From Welwitschia mirabilis (taxonomy: Eukaryota; Gnetophyta; Gnetopsida; Welwitschiales): 64,000 nucleotides of DNA. How positions within the stretch are numbered: the first letter of the stretch is position 1; the number at the start of each line of letters is the position of its first letter. Under the pieces are notes generated by a model. That model worked only from the letters and a program-made list of their open reading frames with translations. It was not told the origin of the DNA and searched no databases. Position numbers and translations under genes: made by a program. Positions 62,270-64,000 of this stretch are shown piece by piece. The stretch covers positions 120,556,325 through 120,620,324 of the forward strand of contig JBOZIK010000001.1 in the NCBI GenBank assembly GCA_051453625.1, read 5' to 3'.

Positions 62270-64000
62270 ACTATATCAGGATGAAGATAAACTTTATTAA
62301 TTTAAATATTTTTCACCTATATAAAACATAGCTATAGGTAATTCATAGAATTCATCGTATAAAGCTTAAAAAGACAAATGTATTTTTAAAATACATTTTA
62401 GTATCATGACTGATTCAAAAGAATAATGTGAGAATTTAAAATCCATTAAAATAATAGAATATTTTGCTAACTTCAGAAATGTCAATGAAGTACATAATAG
62501 GGAACATCTAATGCTTTTATTTTTTTAAAATATATTTTAAAAAGAGAATCTACTAAAAATACCAAAAAAAGAAAATTAAATAACCATCAATAACTACTAC
62601 TAGTAAATCCTTCAAAATTGTAATATTTCTAGTGTATCAGCATAAATGTTTTATAGAAAGAACATATGCAAACAAAGCTTTATAAAAAGTGCAAAAATAT
62701 ATAAAAAGAAGAAATATCAAGTACAAGAAAATAGTTTGTCTAGTCTAACATTGCATTTTATCTTAGAAATAACTATTAACAAGAAAGGGTAATGAGAAGA
62801 TTCATAAAAATACTTTCTATTATTACTTCAATACAATCATGTCTTATTTTTTTATTGATAGATAAGTAGTGAAAATAGTTAAAATAATTTAATTAATATG
62901 CCTTATCTATGATAATAACCGTAACAGTAGGAAGGTTAATAAACCTATAGATGTCACTTACTTTGTGTAATGCTTTTTCATTCCTATAGATCAAGGAAGA
63001 GGAAAGGGTTAAACTCCCTTTCATTATGGCCTAGCTCCTTGCCAAATTGTGATTTAACCAATAATCATATTCCCTTTGGCCTATAATGCCTGACATTCTT
63101 GACACTATAACAACTACATTTGGCTTATTTATATGGCTCATAATACCTTCCTTCAGGCCTTGAGCCTTGAATCATACCTTGAAAAAATAAGATGAAAACC
63201 ATGACATCAAAGGGAAAAAAAATATATAAGAAGAAACATATAAACAAACAAAAATTGTAACTAAAGCGACCATTTTCATTAATGATGATGGAATGAGAAA
63301 ATAATGTTAAGAAATAGAGAATTACTAGCATTAAGCATTATGGAAGAATGGAAAACATTATAGAAATGGCTATAAGACAATTGGACTAAGAGAATAAGCA
63401 ACAATAACTTGAGGAAAACACTATCATTATCATTAGAGGAGGATGTGATAGATGAGGTAAGAATTCTTATGAAGGAAAAAAAAAGGGCATCTGACATATT
63501 TAAAAACTTGTAAACATTAAGTATACTAGCTTAGTAAATATACAATGTTAGAACATAAGCAACTAAAAAAAGAGAAGAATAAACATAATAAAATGTAGAG
63601 GAAGCCCTATCCTACTAATAAGCCACCATTTTTGTAAGATAAAGATGCCTTATAGACTACATGATGGAAGAGGGCACCTTGAGTTGAAAAAAAGATATAC
63701 CATGAGGGGAAGAATGTCTATAATAGAAGTCATTAAACTATCTCCAACATTGTTGCCAAGAGAAAGAGGTGTTGTAGTAGAAGGGTTGGGTTTGATGTAA
63801 AAAATAAGGAAAATGAGAGAAATAATGAATTTTCTAGAGGATAAGGTTATGATTTAGGAGGTAGATAGAATATGGGCTAAGTGTTTCACATGTAATAAAG
63901 TAAATTTGAAAAGATGAAGTTTAAGAAAAATCTCACTTGGCTAGCATGCATTGGGACAAGTGGTATTCCTTTGGAAAACACATTTTTGAAATCTTTAAAA
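62270..64000. other. AT-rich DNA, no gene recognised
   Basis: Short minus-strand frames at 63125-63331 and 63279-63497 have no convincing domain. A faint CCHC-like string (CYSVKNVRHYRPKG, ligands 2 and 4 missing) can be read on the minus strand near 63.1 kb. The sequence from 63.5 kb on is purine-rich on the plus strand and continues beyond the window. Confidence 0.5.

Noticed and set aside
63090-63180. CCHC zinc knuckle on the minus strand (CYSVKNVRHYRPKG)
   Set aside because: Only two of four ligands are present, with no gag context on either side; too weak to call.
1-64000. tRNA, rRNA or CRISPR loci
   Set aside because: No cloverleaf with A/B boxes, no rRNA-like conserved stretch and no spacer-repeat array seen. 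CRISPR is not expected in plant nuclear DNA.

Overview
The window looks like repeat-rich intergenic DNA from a seed plant with a large genome. It is very A+T-rich by eye (roughly 70-75%, not counted), CpG-poor, and broken by runs of N typical of a scaffolded draft assembly. I found no intact host gene. Nearly everything recognisable is a decayed LTR retrotransposon or a piece of one. The plant assignment rests on tRNA-Met and tRNA-Asp primer sites, the Ty3/gypsy protein signatures, Athila-like elements and a fragment resembling a plant C2-domain (MCTP/QUIRKY-type) protein. I cannot name a species.

Layout. 1-14.5 kb is AT-rich DNA with only short chance ORFs. It holds a degenerate tandem repeat near 4.6-5.45 kb that also carries what looks like the unoccupied insertion site of a retrotransposon found 30 kb away. 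Element A (about 14526-23549, minus strand) is a Ty3/gypsy element with LTRs, polypurine tract, tRNA-Met primer site, integrase, RNase H, RT, protease and gag, all broken. It is rearranged: RT sequence occurs three times, and gag occurs twice as 1.2-kb inverted arms. Its leader, between the primer site and gag, holds a GC-richer block in antisense that looks like the 5' UTR and first coding exon of a C2-domain host gene. 24.39-25.45 kb is a three-copy tandem repeat of about 350 bp, followed by a near-perfect 47-nt palindrome.

Element C (about 25545-29880, plus strand) is a short Ty3/gypsy copy lacking the RT core. After more AT-rich DNA comes element B (34487-45204, minus strand), the best-bounded element: LTRs of 415 and 416 bp, 5-bp target duplication AGTAT/AGTAC, polypurine tract and tRNA-Met primer site. 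Its gag-protease-RT segment is present twice around a 100-N gap. Its leader is about 4 kb long and contains, antisense to the element, a minisatellite, a TATA box and a decayed multi-exon gene whose exon-like blocks have matching phase-0 splice borders. A possible LINE fragment lies at 46.25-47.2 kb.

Elements D1 (47877-54197) and D2 (about 55920-62269), plus strand, are neighbouring Athila-like, apparently non-autonomous elements. They have LTRs of 1.2-1.35 kb, tRNA-Asp-type primer sites decayed mainly by transitions, and homologous internal regions of about 3.7 kb with no recognisable pol. The last 1.7 kb holds nothing I can name.

The most interesting pattern is that two different Ty3/gypsy elements (A and B) each carry host-gene-like cargo in antisense between primer site and gag. 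Antisense orientation would let introns survive passage through the element's RNA, and element B's cargo does appear to keep introns.
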